Positions 1 to 10,791 of a stretch of DNA of 64,000 bases are shown here, in pieces (positions within the stretch are counted from its first letter, which is position 1; every line of letters begins with the position of its first letter). The DNA comes from Flagellimonas olearia. Its GTDB lineage: Bacteria; Bacteroidota; Bacteroidia; Flavobacteriales; Flavobacteriaceae. Location of the stretch: the NCBI RefSeq assembly GCF_009184425.1, contig NZ_WELG01000001.1, positions 1,301,870 through 1,365,869 of the forward strand, in the 5' to 3' direction. The position numbers were made by a program, and so were the translations under genes. Under the pieces are notes generated by a model that saw only the letters and a list, made by a program, of their open reading frames with translations, did not search any database and had not been told where the DNA came from.

Positions 1-114
1 CCAGCCCTTCAACGTGTTGAAGTGAACAAAAGAGGTAAAGTCCGCAGGTCAAGAATCTTCTATTTCAGAGGCCTTACCGGTAAAAAAGCCCGAATCAAAG
101 AGATTAGGGGATAA
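1..114 (+). CDS. rplS: Ribosomal protein L19, C-terminal end (partial)
   Basis: Only the last 37 residues and the stop codon lie in the window; the gene begins upstream. Read in frame from base 1, the peptide is rich in Arg and Lys ([19 protein letters not shown], then GKKARIKE), which matches the conserved end of bacterial L19. L19 is a 50S subunit protein at the interface with 30S. A strong intrinsic terminator follows 16 bases after the stop, so L19 is the last gene of its transcript. Confidence 0.93.
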   Translation, partial: PALQRVEVNKRGKVRRSRIFYFRGLTGKKARIKEIRG

Positions 115-130
115 CAAAACCCCGACACCA

Positions 131-161
131 AAAAAAAGCACCTTTTCAAGGTGCTTTTTTT
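131..161 (+). terminator. Rho-independent terminator of rplS
   Basis: A perfect inverted repeat, AAAAAAAGCACCTT / AAGGTGCTTTTTTT, closes a 3-base loop and ends in a run of seven T. It lies directly behind rplS. Confidence 0.92.
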
Positions 162-602
162 ATGAACAATTGTTAATAACATCGGTTCATACAATGTTGA
201 TTTTTAATCGGTTACAAAATTTGGATATCTAAGACTTAATCCTATCTTAGCAGAAGAAATAATGAAAATGATACCATCAGATTCTTATTTCGATTTTAAA
301 GTTGACGTTCTTTAAATGCTGATGTTTCCCTTTAAATTGGTAACACTACTGATCACAAAAGGAATTTCAAATCAAGGTAAGGCTCAGGCTGCTTGGGGAG
401 AAATAATAAATTTTATGTGCGGGTGGAAGAGCAATTTTCCATCTTGATAAGATTTAGGAAACAACTGGTACCACTTTGCAAGACGTTGTTTAGTTGAAAA
501 ATTAAGGACAGAAAGCAGGGTAAACGTTAAAAGGGCAACAGATGCGGTCTTCGGATTTGCAGTTTTGTAGCAACACAAAACAAGTCTTTTAGTCCTTTTC
601 AG

Positions 603-646
603 AAAGCCATATCAATGTGCATACATCGATATGGCTTTTGTTTTTT
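603..646 (+). terminator. Possible terminator hairpin in the rplS-icd gap
   Basis: Eleven-base arms AAAGCCATATC (603-613) and GATATGGCTTT (628-638) enclose a 14-base loop and are followed by TGTTTTTT. The shape is that of an intrinsic terminator, but no gene is visible upstream, so it either ends an unannotated transcript or is a relic. Confidence 0.5.
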
Positions 647-702
647 CACATTCCCTCTCATTTTTGTGCCCATTTCCTTTATTCCGCACCATTCATAAGT
701 CG

Positions 703-710
703 TATATTTG
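703..710 (+). promoter_or_regulatory. -7 promoter box (TATATTTG) for icd
   Basis: TATATTTG matches the Bacteroidota -7 consensus TAnnTTTG and lies 24 bases before the icd ATG. No TTG is seen at the usual 17-23 base spacing, so the call rests on the -7 box alone. Confidence 0.5.
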
Positions 711-734
711 CACCGCTCAAACAAATACATTTAA

Positions 735-2957
<2,223 letters not shown>

Positions 2958-2981
2958 CAACGTATTTGAATTCATCTTTAA

Positions 2982-3025
2982 AAAAGGGTGTAGTGCTGAT
3001 TTTAAATCTGGCACTGCACCCTTTT
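2982..3025 (+). terminator. Hairpin terminator after icd
   Basis: Arms AAAAGGGTGTAGTGC and GCACTGCACCCTTTT pair over 15 positions with one G-U wobble and a 14-base loop. The tail is TTTTCAATT, a weak T-run. Confidence 0.75.
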
Positions 3026-3113
3026 CAATTAGCATCTGTTTTTCAGAAAGTTACTTACCAATTTTAGCTTTTATATTTTCTATAAATGTGTATTTTGTAG
3101 GAAAATCCACAGA

Positions 3114-5522
3114 ATGTCCAAACGATACCTGATTTTGGTTTTTGCTTTGTTTGCGAAAATTGGTTTCATACAGGCACAACAAAAATTCACATTGAGTGGT
3201 ACCGTTTCGGAAGCCAATAGCAATGAAACGCTGATAGGGGTCACCATTGCCGTTCCAGCTCTTAAAACTGGTGTCACCACCAACGAATATGGGTTTTACT
3301 CCCTTACCCTTCCCCAAGGGGAATATGAAATTGTTTTGAGTTATCTCGGCTTTCAGGACATACGGCAGACCATACGTCTTGACAAGAACATAAAAAAGGA
3401 TTTCAGCCTTCTGGAAGCTGCGGAAGAGTTGGAAGAAGTTGTGGTCACCGACGATGCAGAACGACTGGATATTAGAAAACCCCAAATGAGTGTGACCACC
3501 TTGGCCGCCAAAACCATCAAAAAAATTCCGGTGGTCTTGGGAGAGGCCGATGTGGTGAAATCGCTTCTGTTATTGCCCGGGGTGACCAATGCCGGTGAAG
3601 CTTCTTCAGGATTTAACGTCAGGGGTGGTGCCGCTGACCAAAACCTCATCCTATTGGATGAGGCCACCGTGTTCAATTCTTCTCATTTGTTTGGTTTCTT
3701 CTCGGTCTTTAATCCTGATGCGATCAAAGATGTAAAACTCTTCAAAGGAGGCATTCCCGCCCGATATGGCGGAAGGGTTTCATCCGTACTGGAGATTTTC
3801 CAAAAAGAAGGGAACAGCAAGGACTTTAAGGTCAACGGTGGTATTGGTGCTGTGGCCAGTAGATTATTGCTTGAAGGACCCATCATTAAAGACCGAACCG
3901 CTTTTTTAGTGGGTGGAAGGGCTTCCTATGCCCATCTTTTCCTTCCCTTGTTCGATGTGGACAATAAAGCCTATTTCTATGATTTGAACACAAAAATCAA
4001 CCATAAGATCAACGATAGAAACAGCATCTTTCTGTCCGGTTATTTTGGAAGGGACCTTTTTAGCCTCAGCGAAAGCTTTGTGAACACCTATGGCAATGCC
4101 GTGGGAAATTTTAGATGGAACCATTTGTTTTCAGACAAGCTGTTTTCCAACCTATCCCTTATCTATTCCGATTATTTTTATGGATTGGAGCTTGATTTTG
4201 TGGGATTTGAATGGGATTCTGGCATTCAAAACTTTAACCTGAAGTACGACCTAAAACATTATATCAATGATAAGCTCCAGCTCAATTACGGCATGCACAA
4301 CACCTACTACGTGTTCAATCCCGGAAGGATACGCCCCAATAGCCCAGATTCTGGTATTGTTGAGGAGCAACTGACGAAAAAGTATGCCAATGAAAATGCC
4401 ATTTATTTGGATGCTGAGCATAAGATATCGGACAACCTCAGCATGAGTTATGGCCTAAGGATCAGTCAATTCAATAGATTGGGACAAGATGAATTCTATG
4501 TATACGAAAATGATAACCCCGTATTGTTCGACCCCTTTACCTTGATCTATCGGGAAGCGGAGCCCATAGACACCATCAACCCGGGAAAAGGCGGAACCCT
4601 TAAAAAGTTCATTAATCTGGAACCCCGTGTATCGGCATCCTATAATTTCAATGGGAAAAGTTCCGTAAAAGCCAGTTATACCCGCTTGGCGCAATATTTA
4701 CATTTGCTGTCCAACACCAGTTCCCCTACCCCTTTGGATGTTTGGACCCCCAGCGGCCCGTTTGTGGAACCTCAATTGCTGGATCAATATGCCATTGGAT
4801 ATTTTAGGGACATCAAAGAGGGTGTTTTTTCCTTTGAAACCGAGGCATTTTACAAAGAGATACAAAATAGAATCGATTATATTGATGGTGCTAACCTTAT
4901 TGCCAACAACGCCATAGAACAGATTATTTTGAATGGTGAGGCCCGGGCCTACGGCCTTGAATTCCTCATCCGGAAGAATGAAGGGAGGCTTACCGGCTGG
5001 TTGGCCTATACTTGGTCCAAATCGGAACAAAGGACACCTCCCAGAGATCTTACGGCTTTTGGAATAGACACGGGTCGCTCCGACCTTGAAACAGGCATTA
5101 ATCTGGGACAGTGGTACAGCACTCCCTATGACAAAAGACACGACCTTGCACTCTATGGCAGCTACGAGTTGAGCAAAGCTTGGAGCTTTAATGGGAACTT
5201 TGTATTTCAGACCGGACAGCCCACCAATTATCCCGTGGGGCAATTTGAATTTGAGGGATTGGCTGTTCCCTATTATGGCCTGCGAAACAAAGAACGGCTG
5301 CCAGACTATCACAGAATGGACATTTCAGCCATCCTCACCCCAAAACGAAATGACCGGAAAAAGATACAATCCGAATGGGTGTTCAGCATCTACAATGTCT
5401 ACAACCGGAAAAATGCGGCTTCCATCAACTTTAGGGAGAATGAGGATACCGGAAGAAATGAGGCCGTGCGAACCGCCATTTTTGGGATTATCCCATCCAT
5501 AACCTATAACTTTAAATTCTAG
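3114..5522 (+). CDS. TonB-dependent outer-membrane receptor with N-terminal carboxypeptidase-regulatory domain
   Basis: 802 residues. A signal peptide (MSKRYLILVFALFAKIGFIQAQ) is followed by a carboxypeptidase D regulatory-like beta-sandwich (about residues 25-105, with GVTTNEYGFYSLTLPQGEY), a plug domain (ASSGFNVRGGAADQNLILLD near residue 165; GGIPARYGGRVSSVLEI near residue 210) and a beta-barrel ending in an aromatic residue (ITYNFKF). It should import a substrate across the outer membrane using TonB energy. The next gene, a DUF4249 lipoprotein, begins 4 bases after the stop, a pairing common in Bacteroidota. It is shorter than SusC proteins and has no SusD partner, so it is not a typical glycan system. 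The substrate cannot be told from sequence. Confidence 0.88.
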   Translation: MSKRYLILVFALFAKIGFIQAQQKFTLSGTVSEANSNETLIGVTIAVPALKTGVTTNEYGFYSLTLPQGEYEIVLSYLGFQDIRQTIRLDKNIKKDFSLLEAAEELEEVVVTDDAERLDIRKPQMSVTTLAAKTIKKIPVVLGEADVVKSLLLLPGVTNAGEASSGFNVRGGAADQNLILLDEATVFNSSHLFGFFSVFNPDAIKDVKLFKGGIPARYGGRVSSVLEIFQKEGNSKDFKVNGGIGAVASRLLLEGPIIKDRTAFLVGGRASYAHLFLPLFDVDNKAYFYDLNTKINHKINDRNSIFLSGYFGRDLFSLSESFVNTYGNAVGNFRWNHLFSDKLFSNLSLIYSDYFYGLELDFVGFEWDSGIQNFNLKYDLKHYINDKLQLNYGMHNTYYVFNPGRIRPNSPDSGIVEEQLTKKYANENAIYLDAEHKISDNLSMSYGLRISQFNRLGQDEFYVYENDNPVLFDPFTLIYREAEPIDTINPGKGGTLKKFINLEPRVSASYNFNGKSSVKASYTRLAQYLHLLSNTSSPTPLDVWTPSGPFVEPQLLDQYAIGYFRDIKEGVFSFETEAFYKEIQNRIDYIDGANLIANNAIEQIILNGEARAYGLEFLIRKNEGRLTGWLAYTWSKSEQRTPPRDLTAFGIDTGRSDLETGINLGQWYSTPYDKRHDLALYGSYELSKAWSFNGNFVFQTGQPTNYPVGQFEFEGLAVPYYGLRNKERLPDYHRMDISAILTPKRNDRKKIQSEWVFSIYNVYNRKNAASINFRENEDTGRNEAVRTAIFGIIPSITYNFKF

Positions 5523-5526
5523 TGTT

Positions 5527-6420
5527 ATGAAAAAGGAAATTTTCTACATATTGATTCTGTTTTCATTGGTTTCTTGCGAGGATGTGATAGACGTAGATTT
5601 GCCCGAAACCGAACCCAAGCTCATTGTAAATGGTCTGTTACGGGTGGATAAAAGTCAGGAATTTGTTGATGTGCGCATAGAGATGCGGGAAACCACCAAC
5701 TTTTTTGAGGACAACACCATAACCCAAGTGGAAAGTGCGGTCATTGGCTACGGGGTACCCAACCAATTTGGGGAACTCACCCAATTGGCCTTTTCCTCGC
5801 TGACCGAGGAAGCACCAGGAACAGGAGTCTATGTCCCTGACCCCAACTTCTCATCGGACCAACGCATACGTACTGCCGCCGTGGAACCAGGAGTGGTCTT
5901 TATCCTTCAAATACAGCACAAGGATAAAAGTTATTATGCCAGAACGGAATATGCCCCTACGGTTCCGTTGGATAATTTGGAGCAAGGGGACAATACGCTT
6001 TTTGATGAGGATGAAACCGAGGTCATTGTAACCTTTACGGACGACCCAGACACCTTGAATTATTACGTCTTTGATTTTGGGTACGGTAACTTTCAAGCGT
6101 TGGAAGATCAATTCTTTCAAGGGCAGCAGTTCCAATTTTCCTATTTCTACGACAACAATCTGAGCCCTGGTCAAACGGTTACCATAAGTATCCTAGGGGC
6201 CCATCAAGAGTTTTACAATTACATGGACCTCTTGGTGGAACAGACACAGGCCGATGGTGGAGTGTTCCAAACTCCTGTGGCCACAGTCCGGGGAAACGTG
6301 TTTGACGTCACAGGATTGGACAATATCGATATTTTTGACAATGTGCAGCGCCCTGATGAGTATGCCTTGGGCTACTTTGCCGTGGTCCAGGAATTTTCAC
6401 GATCCCTTGTTATAGAATGA
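5527..6420 (+). CDS. DUF4249 lipoprotein, partner of the TonB receptor
   Basis: 297 residues. A lipoprotein signal with Cys17 (LFSLVSCEDV) is followed by EDVIDVDLPETEPKLIVNG, the characteristic opening of DUF4249 proteins. These are outer-membrane-anchored proteins nearly always encoded directly after a TonB receptor with a carboxypeptidase-regulatory domain; their role as a surface lid or substrate-binding partner is inferred by analogy with SusD. Translation is probably coupled to the receptor gene 4 bases upstream. The 3' end lies 9 bases from the convergent permease gene, with no terminator visible between them. Confidence 0.85.
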   Translation: MKKEIFYILILFSLVSCEDVIDVDLPETEPKLIVNGLLRVDKSQEFVDVRIEMRETTNFFEDNTITQVESAVIGYGVPNQFGELTQLAFSSLTEEAPGTGVYVPDPNFSSDQRIRTAAVEPGVVFILQIQHKDKSYYARTEYAPTVPLDNLEQGDNTLFDEDETEVIVTFTDDPDTLNYYVFDFGYGNFQALEDQFFQGQQFQFSYFYDNNLSPGQTVTISILGAHQEFYNYMDLLVEQTQADGGVFQTPVATVRGNVFDVTGLDNIDIFDNVQRPDEYALGYFAVVQEFSRSLVIE

Positions 6421-6429
6421 TGCCATTTC

Positions 6430-7755
6430 TTATTGTACAAAGTACAACAAGAGTACCATTAAGATCCCCACGATACCTTGAAACAGGGTGCCTAAAGTAT
6501 GTCCCCGCAAAGCGGTTTTAACGGTGATGTTTGAAAACTGGGAAACCACCCAAAAATAGCTGTCATTGATATGGGAAACGGTCATGGCCCCTGCCCCAAC
6601 AGCCAGTACGGCCAATGATTTATCCATGGCGGAAACCAATCCAAAACTTTCCAGCAAGGGGGCAATAATCGCCGAAGTGGTAATGATGGCCACTGTGGAA
6701 GACCCTTGGGCCGTTTTCAACACCGCTGCAATCACAAAAGCAATCAACAGACCTCCCATTCCTGAACTGGATTCCAAATTGATCATGGAAGCAATGTCCA
6801 TGGTGCGCAAAATGGCTCCAAAAGCTCCTCCAGCTCCAGTTATCAAAACAATGGCCCCAGCTTGCTTAAAGGCTTCCGAAACCCAGCCTTCCTTATCCTT
6901 GGCGGGTACCTTGCGCCCTAGGGAGAGGGCCAAAAACACTCCCACCAACAAAGCCATGATGGGATTTCCCAAAAAGTCGAGGAGATGAAAAACGATCCCT
7001 TCCCCCAAGGGATGGGTAGGATAATTGACAATGGATTTCATAGCGATCAGCACTATGGGTACCAAAAGCGGCATAAATGCCTGAATGGGTTTAATGGAGG
7101 TCTTGAATTCTTCTTTTTCCAAAACATCATCCACCGTTTCATCCTCTTTCAAGGATTTCCCAATAAGTCTGGCCCAAAAATAACCCGCCAGTGACACGGG
7201 AATGGACACGGCAAGACCCATGAGCAGTACCAGGCCCAAATCGGCCTCCAATAAAGCTGCTGCTGCCAAAGGTCCCGGGGTTGGGGGAACAAAAACATGG
7301 GCTGCATACAATCCCGTGGCCAAGGATATGGCGAATACCATCACCGGAATTCCTGTTTTTTTGCTGATGGCCTTGTTGAGTGAGGAAAGGATGATAAATC
7401 CCGAATCGCAAAACACCGGTATGGAAATCACATACCCAGCCAGATTGATGGCCAAAGGGGAACGTTTAAGGCCGATTATTTTTAAAATACTATTGGCAAG
7501 AACCTGGGTACTTCCGGTTTTTTCCAAATAAATCCCAATGACCGTCCCAAACGCTATCACCAGCCCAATACCAGAAAGGGTCTTTCCAAACCCCTCCGCA
7601 ATGGTATTCATGATATCCGTAGGCGAAAGCCCCAAAAGAAAACCTGAGGCCACCGCCGCTATGGTCAGGGAGAAAATGGGGTGCATCTTGAATTTCACTG
7701 TTGCCACAATGATAAAGAGCACCACCAAGGCCAAAACCAATAGTTCCATGTTCAA
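6430..7755 (-). CDS. gntP: GntP-family gluconate:H+ symporter
   Basis: 441 residues, mostly hydrophobic, with about 12 to 14 membrane segments, the usual size of GntP permeases. Family stretches include FVPPTPGPLAAAALL near residue 155 and KTAQGSSTVAIITTSAI near residue 345. It should import gluconate or a related sugar acid with protons across the inner membrane. No gluconate kinase or repressor is beside it, so the exact substrate is uncertain. The gene stands alone on the minus strand. If it carries gluconate, the product would enter the pentose phosphate route after phosphorylation, at the step served by the gnd gene at 50016. Confidence 0.88.
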   Translation of the reverse strand: MNMELLVLALVVLFIIVATVKFKMHPIFSLTIAAVASGFLLGLSPTDIMNTIAEGFGKTLSGIGLVIAFGTVIGIYLEKTGSTQVLANSILKIIGLKRSPLAINLAGYVISIPVFCDSGFIILSSLNKAISKKTGIPVMVFAISLATGLYAAHVFVPPTPGPLAAAALLEADLGLVLLMGLAVSIPVSLAGYFWARLIGKSLKEDETVDDVLEKEEFKTSIKPIQAFMPLLVPIVLIAMKSIVNYPTHPLGEGIVFHLLDFLGNPIMALLVGVFLALSLGRKVPAKDKEGWVSEAFKQAGAIVLITGAGGAFGAILRTMDIASMINLESSSGMGGLLIAFVIAAVLKTAQGSSTVAIITTSAIIAPLLESFGLVSAMDKSLAVLAVGAGAMTVSHINDSYFWVVSQFSNITVKTALRGHTLGTLFQGIVGILMVLLLYFVQ

Positions 7756-7805
7756 TTTTTATGCGATATCCCTTAAATATAAGCTAATATTCCTACTTTG
7801 GTCCC

Positions 7806-8042
7806 ATGAGACATACGGATAAGGAGCTTTTGGTAAAGGGAATCAAATCGTTTGGCTATACCGTTGCCACCATGTTTTTAGGTCCCTTTCTATTGTATCA
7901 GGCTTTTAAAAATGAAAATCACCCCTTTTATATTCCCGTTTTGATACTGGGAATCCTTGTTGCGGGACTGGCCATTTATCTCGGGTTCAGGTCCGTGAAT
8001 ATTGTAATGGATGCCTTATTTGGAAAGAAATCAAAGGATTAA
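7806..8042 (+). CDS. Small membrane protein, DUF6095 type
   Basis: 78 residues with two predicted membrane helices (about residues 18-33 and 41-62) and a Lys-rich C-terminus. The opening HTDKELLVKGIK and the middle HPFYIPVLILGILVAGLAIY look like the small flavobacterial DUF6095 family, as far as I recall it. Function is unknown. The stop overlaps the end of the convergent DUF4294 gene by 4 bases. A shortened -7 box, TACTTTG, lies just before the start codon. Confidence 0.7.
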   Translation: MRHTDKELLVKGIKSFGYTVATMFLGPFLLYQAFKNENHPFYIPVLILGILVAGLAIYLGFRSVNIVMDALFGKKSKD

Positions 8043-8752
8043 TTTTTAGAGCTCGCAGGGGCGTTTTTCCATTTGTTGCTCAACTGGGCATAATCATAAT
8101 CCAAAACCGATTTCTGCCGGTCCAGTCGATTTGAGGCAAATGCCCGTTGCAAAATATCCTCAATGAGATAGTCTTCGTGCACCTGTTCCGGTCGGAATTC
8201 CTCTTTCAAGCTAATGCTGAACATGCTCGCCGTGGTATTGTACCAAAAGGCCCGCCATCCACTTCGCAATTCCTTGACCAGATCAAAGGCAGTGGTACCG
8301 GTCTGCCGATAAATCAGTTTCACCAAGATCTGACCTTCGGTCCGGGTCAATTTTTTCAACTCGGCCGAAAACTCCTCTTCAATGAACTTTTGCACCTTCT
8401 TGGTATATCTTTTTTGATGTCGTCGCTTTTTAATGTGTTGTAGACTGTCGTTCAGTTCCACCAATCGCTCGGCAGCCAACTTGGCGTAGGGATACACTTT
8501 CAGGGTCTTTCTTCTCAGGATATAGTACCGGAGTTTTTCATTGCGATCGGCAAATTCCAGTTTCCCAAAGAGATACACTTCGTCCAATGCAATGGAACTG
8601 TACAGAATGGAATCCCCCTCAAACCGCACATAGTAATCCTCAATGGAATCCTTGGGATTCACCAAGGAGTCCGTTCCCATTTCCTGCGAAAAACCAAGGC
8701 CATGCAGGGTTAAAAAGACAATCAAAAAACTAGTGTGCCACATGCGGTCCAT
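8039..8752 (-). CDS. DUF4294 family secreted protein
   Basis: 237 residues with an N-terminal signal peptide (hydrophobic stretch to about residue 20, then FSQ). The body carries the DUF4294 features: YYILRRKTLKVYPYAKLAAE, a basic KKRRHQKRYTKKVQKFIEEE segment and GQILVKLIYRQTG. The family is restricted to Bacteroidota, probably periplasmic, and has no known activity. It is transcribed divergently from the M42 aminopeptidase gene, an arrangement I recall from other flavobacteria, which may hint at a link with peptide or cell-wall metabolism. Translation could also start at Met4. Confidence 0.78.
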   Translation of the reverse strand: MDRMWHTSFLIVFLTLHGLGFSQEMGTDSLVNPKDSIEDYYVRFEGDSILYSSIALDEVYLFGKLEFADRNEKLRYYILRRKTLKVYPYAKLAAERLVELNDSLQHIKKRRHQKRYTKKVQKFIEEEFSAELKKLTRTEGQILVKLIYRQTGTTAFDLVKELRSGWRAFWYNTTASMFSISLKEEFRPEQVHEDYLIEDILQRAFASNRLDRQKSVLDYDYAQLSNKWKNAPASSKN

Positions 8753-8820
8753 TGTTCAAAAGTCTTGCCAAAATTAAGGATAAAGGTAAGATTTGGCTAT
8801 TAAATAAAAGTGAATATTAG

Positions 8821-8828
8821 TATGTTTG
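8821..8828 (+). promoter_or_regulatory. -7 promoter box (TATGTTTG) for the M42 peptidase
   Basis: TATGTTTG fits TAnnTTTG and lies 17 bases before the ATG. A TTG at 8793-8795 is 25 bases upstream, slightly beyond the usual 17-23 spacing. Confidence 0.55.
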
Positions 8829-8845
8829 TGTACTAAATTGAACAC

Positions 8846-9934
8846 ATGGCAGCAGCAAAGATCATCAACGCTAAATCCCTTAAATTCCTTGAAAAATATC
8901 TAAACAATGCTTCTCCCACCGGCTACGAATGGGAAGGACAGAAGATTTGGATGGAGTACCTGAAACCTTATGTGGATGAGTTCATCACGGACACCTATGG
9001 GACCGCCGTAGCGGTCATCAACCCGAAGGCCAAGTACAAAGTGGTGATTGAGGGACATTCCGATGAGATTTCATGGTATGTAAACTATATTACGGACAAT
9101 GGCCTGTTGTATGTAATCCGAAATGGAGGGAGCGATCACCAGATTGCACCGTCCAAGTGGGTGAACATCCATACCAAAAAGGGCATTGTAAAAGGTGTTT
9201 TTGGATGGCCTGCCATCCATACCCGTGACAGGGCCAAGGAAGAGTCACCAAAGGTGGAGAACATCTTTATCGATATCGGGGCCAAAGACAAGGCCGAAGT
9301 GGAGAAAATGGGTGTTCATGTGGGCTGTGTTATTACCTATCCCGATGAATTCCACATCCTGAACAAGGACAAATTTGTCTGCCGCGCCTTGGATAACCGT
9401 ATGGGTGGGTTTATGATTGCCGAAGTGGCGCGTTTGCTCCATGAAAACAAGAAAAAGCTTCCTTTTGGATTGTATGTCACCAATTCGGTTCAGGAAGAGA
9501 TTGGGTTACGTGGTGCCGAAATGATCACCCAGACCATTAAGCCCAATGTGGCCATTGTCACCGACGTTTGCCATGATACCACCACCCCTATGATCGATAA
9601 AAAGAAGGAAGGGGAAACCTCCATAGGTTCCGGACCGGTAGTTTCCTATGCCCCTGCGGTACAGAACAAGTTGCGGGAACGCATTCTGGAAACGGCCGAA
9701 GCCAAAAAAATACCCTTCCAACGATTGGCGGCATCCCGCTTCACGGGAACGGACACCGATGCCTTTGCCTATAGCAACGGTGGAGTGGCCTCTGCGTTGA
9801 TTTCGCTGCCTTTACGCTACATGCACACCACTGTGGAGACCGTGCACAAGGATGACGTGGAAAATGTAATTCGTTTGATCTACGAAACTTTGTTGACCAT
9901 CAAGGAAGGAGAGACGTTTAGCTATTTTGATTAA
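8846..9934 (+). CDS. M42 family metallo-aminopeptidase
   Basis: 362 residues, full length for M42 (glutamyl aminopeptidase/endoglucanase-M-like) enzymes. Metal ligands and catalytic residues are visible in order: H of VIEGHSDEI near residue 75, D of CRALDNRMGG near residue 180, the catalytic and metal-binding pair EE in NSVQEEIGLRGA near residue 215, D of VTDVCHD near residue 240 and the late H of PLRYMHTTVE near residue 330. Such enzymes form large tetrahedral dodecamers in the cytoplasm and trim N-terminal residues from peptides. It is a single gene, ending in a gap with a repeat and a terminator. Confidence 0.92.
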   Translation: MAAAKIINAKSLKFLEKYLNNASPTGYEWEGQKIWMEYLKPYVDEFITDTYGTAVAVINPKAKYKVVIEGHSDEISWYVNYITDNGLLYVIRNGGSDHQIAPSKWVNIHTKKGIVKGVFGWPAIHTRDRAKEESPKVENIFIDIGAKDKAEVEKMGVHVGCVITYPDEFHILNKDKFVCRALDNRMGGFMIAEVARLLHENKKKLPFGLYVTNSVQEEIGLRGAEMITQTIKPNVAIVTDVCHDTTTPMIDKKKEGETSIGSGPVVSYAPAVQNKLRERILETAEAKKIPFQRLAASRFTGTDTDAFAYSNGGVASALISLPLRYMHTTVETVHKDDVENVIRLIYETLLTIKEGETFSYFD

Positions 9935-9939
9935 ACACA

Positions 9940-10037
9940 GTCATTTCGAACCGAAACCCAATTGATATTCGGTAGAGCGTGAGAAATCTCACCTTTAGAT
10001 TTCTTAATCGATACAAAGTATCTCATTTCATAATGAC
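9940..10037. repeat. Palindromic intergenic repeat, degenerate copy
   Basis: The left part has GTCATTTCGA (9940) and GAGAAATCT (9981); the right part has AGATTTCTT (9997) and TCATTTCATAATGAC (10023). This is the same layout as the better copy at 12224-12304, with several changes in the right arm. With the terminator at 10056 and a short remnant at 10197 it accounts for most of the 308-base gap. Confidence 0.75.
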
Positions 10038-10055
10038 CCTTTTGAAATAAAATTG

Positions 10056-10092
10056 AAAGCACATCAACCTTTTTGGTTTTTGTGCTTTTTTT
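10056..10092 (+). terminator. Terminator between the M42 peptidase and the Nudix gene
   Basis: Outer arms AAAGCAC / GTGCTTT and inner AACC / GGTT form a hairpin, followed by seven T. Confidence 0.85.
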
Positions 10093-10196
10093 GATGCAAT
10101 TCGTCACCTCAAACTTGTGTCAGGGTCCCGACATAAATAGATTCCTACTTTCACAGAAATTACATACTCGATTAAATTCATTTCTAAATTATGTAC

Positions 10197-10220
10197 CATC
10201 TCGGCTGCACTCGATGTGAC
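10197..10220. repeat. Degenerate remnant of the short GTTCTCGACTGCGCTCGAAC repeat
   Basis: CTCGGCTGCACTCGATGTGAC resembles the short repeat found intact at 13328, 13561 and 48263. It lies just before the Nudix gene. The stretch between 10093 and 10196 shows no other feature. Confidence 0.45.
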
Positions 10221-10242
10221 ATTTTCTTATCTTTAAAGAACT

Positions 10243-10791
10243 ATGGATGAACGGGTCGACATTTTGGATGAGGAAGGTAACCCAACGGGAGTGTCCTGTT
10301 TAAAATCCGAAGCGCACCGAAAAGGCCTGTTGCATCCTACCATCCATGTGTGGCTTTACACCAAAGACGGGCGGGTATTACTCCAACAACGGGGCAAGCA
10401 CAAGGATACCCATCCCCTACTTTGGGATGTTTCCGTGGCCGGACATGTATCGTCCGGAGAGGATATTGAATGGGCCGCGGTACGAGAAGTGCAAGAGGAA
10501 GTAGGGTTGACCATTTCAAAAAAGGACTTGGAATCCATCGGTACCTACAAGGCCATCCATAAAATTTCGGAGGATTTTGTCGATGCTGAACTACATCATA
10601 TTTTTCTATGCAAATTGAACATTCCCATCAATGAATTGACCAAACAAGACAGTGAAGTGGATGACCTGGAATTGATTCCTCTCTTTAAGTTTGCCGAAGA
10701 AACCTGGGGATTGGCCAATACGGCAAAGTATGTCCCACACGGCCCTACCTACTACAAAAAAATCGTTCAGGAAATTAAAAAGAGGCTTTGA
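10243..10791 (+). CDS. Nudix hydrolase
   Basis: 182 residues. A complete Nudix box GX5EX7REVQEEVGL lies at residues 67-89, with the metal-binding REVQEE core intact. The opening MDERVDILDEEGNPTG and the WDVSVAGHV stretch put it in the isopentenyl-diphosphate-isomerase-like/YfcD group, whose members cleave nucleotide-type pyrophosphates; the substrate is not known here. Its last 17 bases overlap the end of convergent hisS. Translation starts at the first ATG, with no ribosome-binding site visible. Confidence 0.85.
   Translation: MDERVDILDEEGNPTGVSCLKSEAHRKGLLHPTIHVWLYTKDGRVLLQQRGKHKDTHPLLWDVSVAGHVSSGEDIEWAAVREVQEEVGLTISKKDLESIGTYKAIHKISEDFVDAELHHIFLCKLNIPINELTKQDSEVDDLELIPLFKFAEETWGLANTAKYVPHGPTYYKKIVQEIKKRL

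Larger units (their letters stand above)
166..734. other. Long AT-rich gap before icd without a recognisable gene
   Basis: About 570 bases between the rplS terminator and icd. Translation in all frames gives only short pieces with no family I recognise; the longest, a 64-residue frame on the minus strand at 384-578, has no clear start context. The stretch 440-600 could be a decayed gene or an untranslated RNA, because a hairpin with a T-run follows at 603-646. A -7 type promoter box for icd lies at 703-710. Confidence 0.5.

Noticed and set aside
384-578. 64-residue open frame on the minus strand in the rplS-icd gap
   Set aside because: No family resemblance, no promoter box or start context, and composition like the surrounding noncoding DNA.
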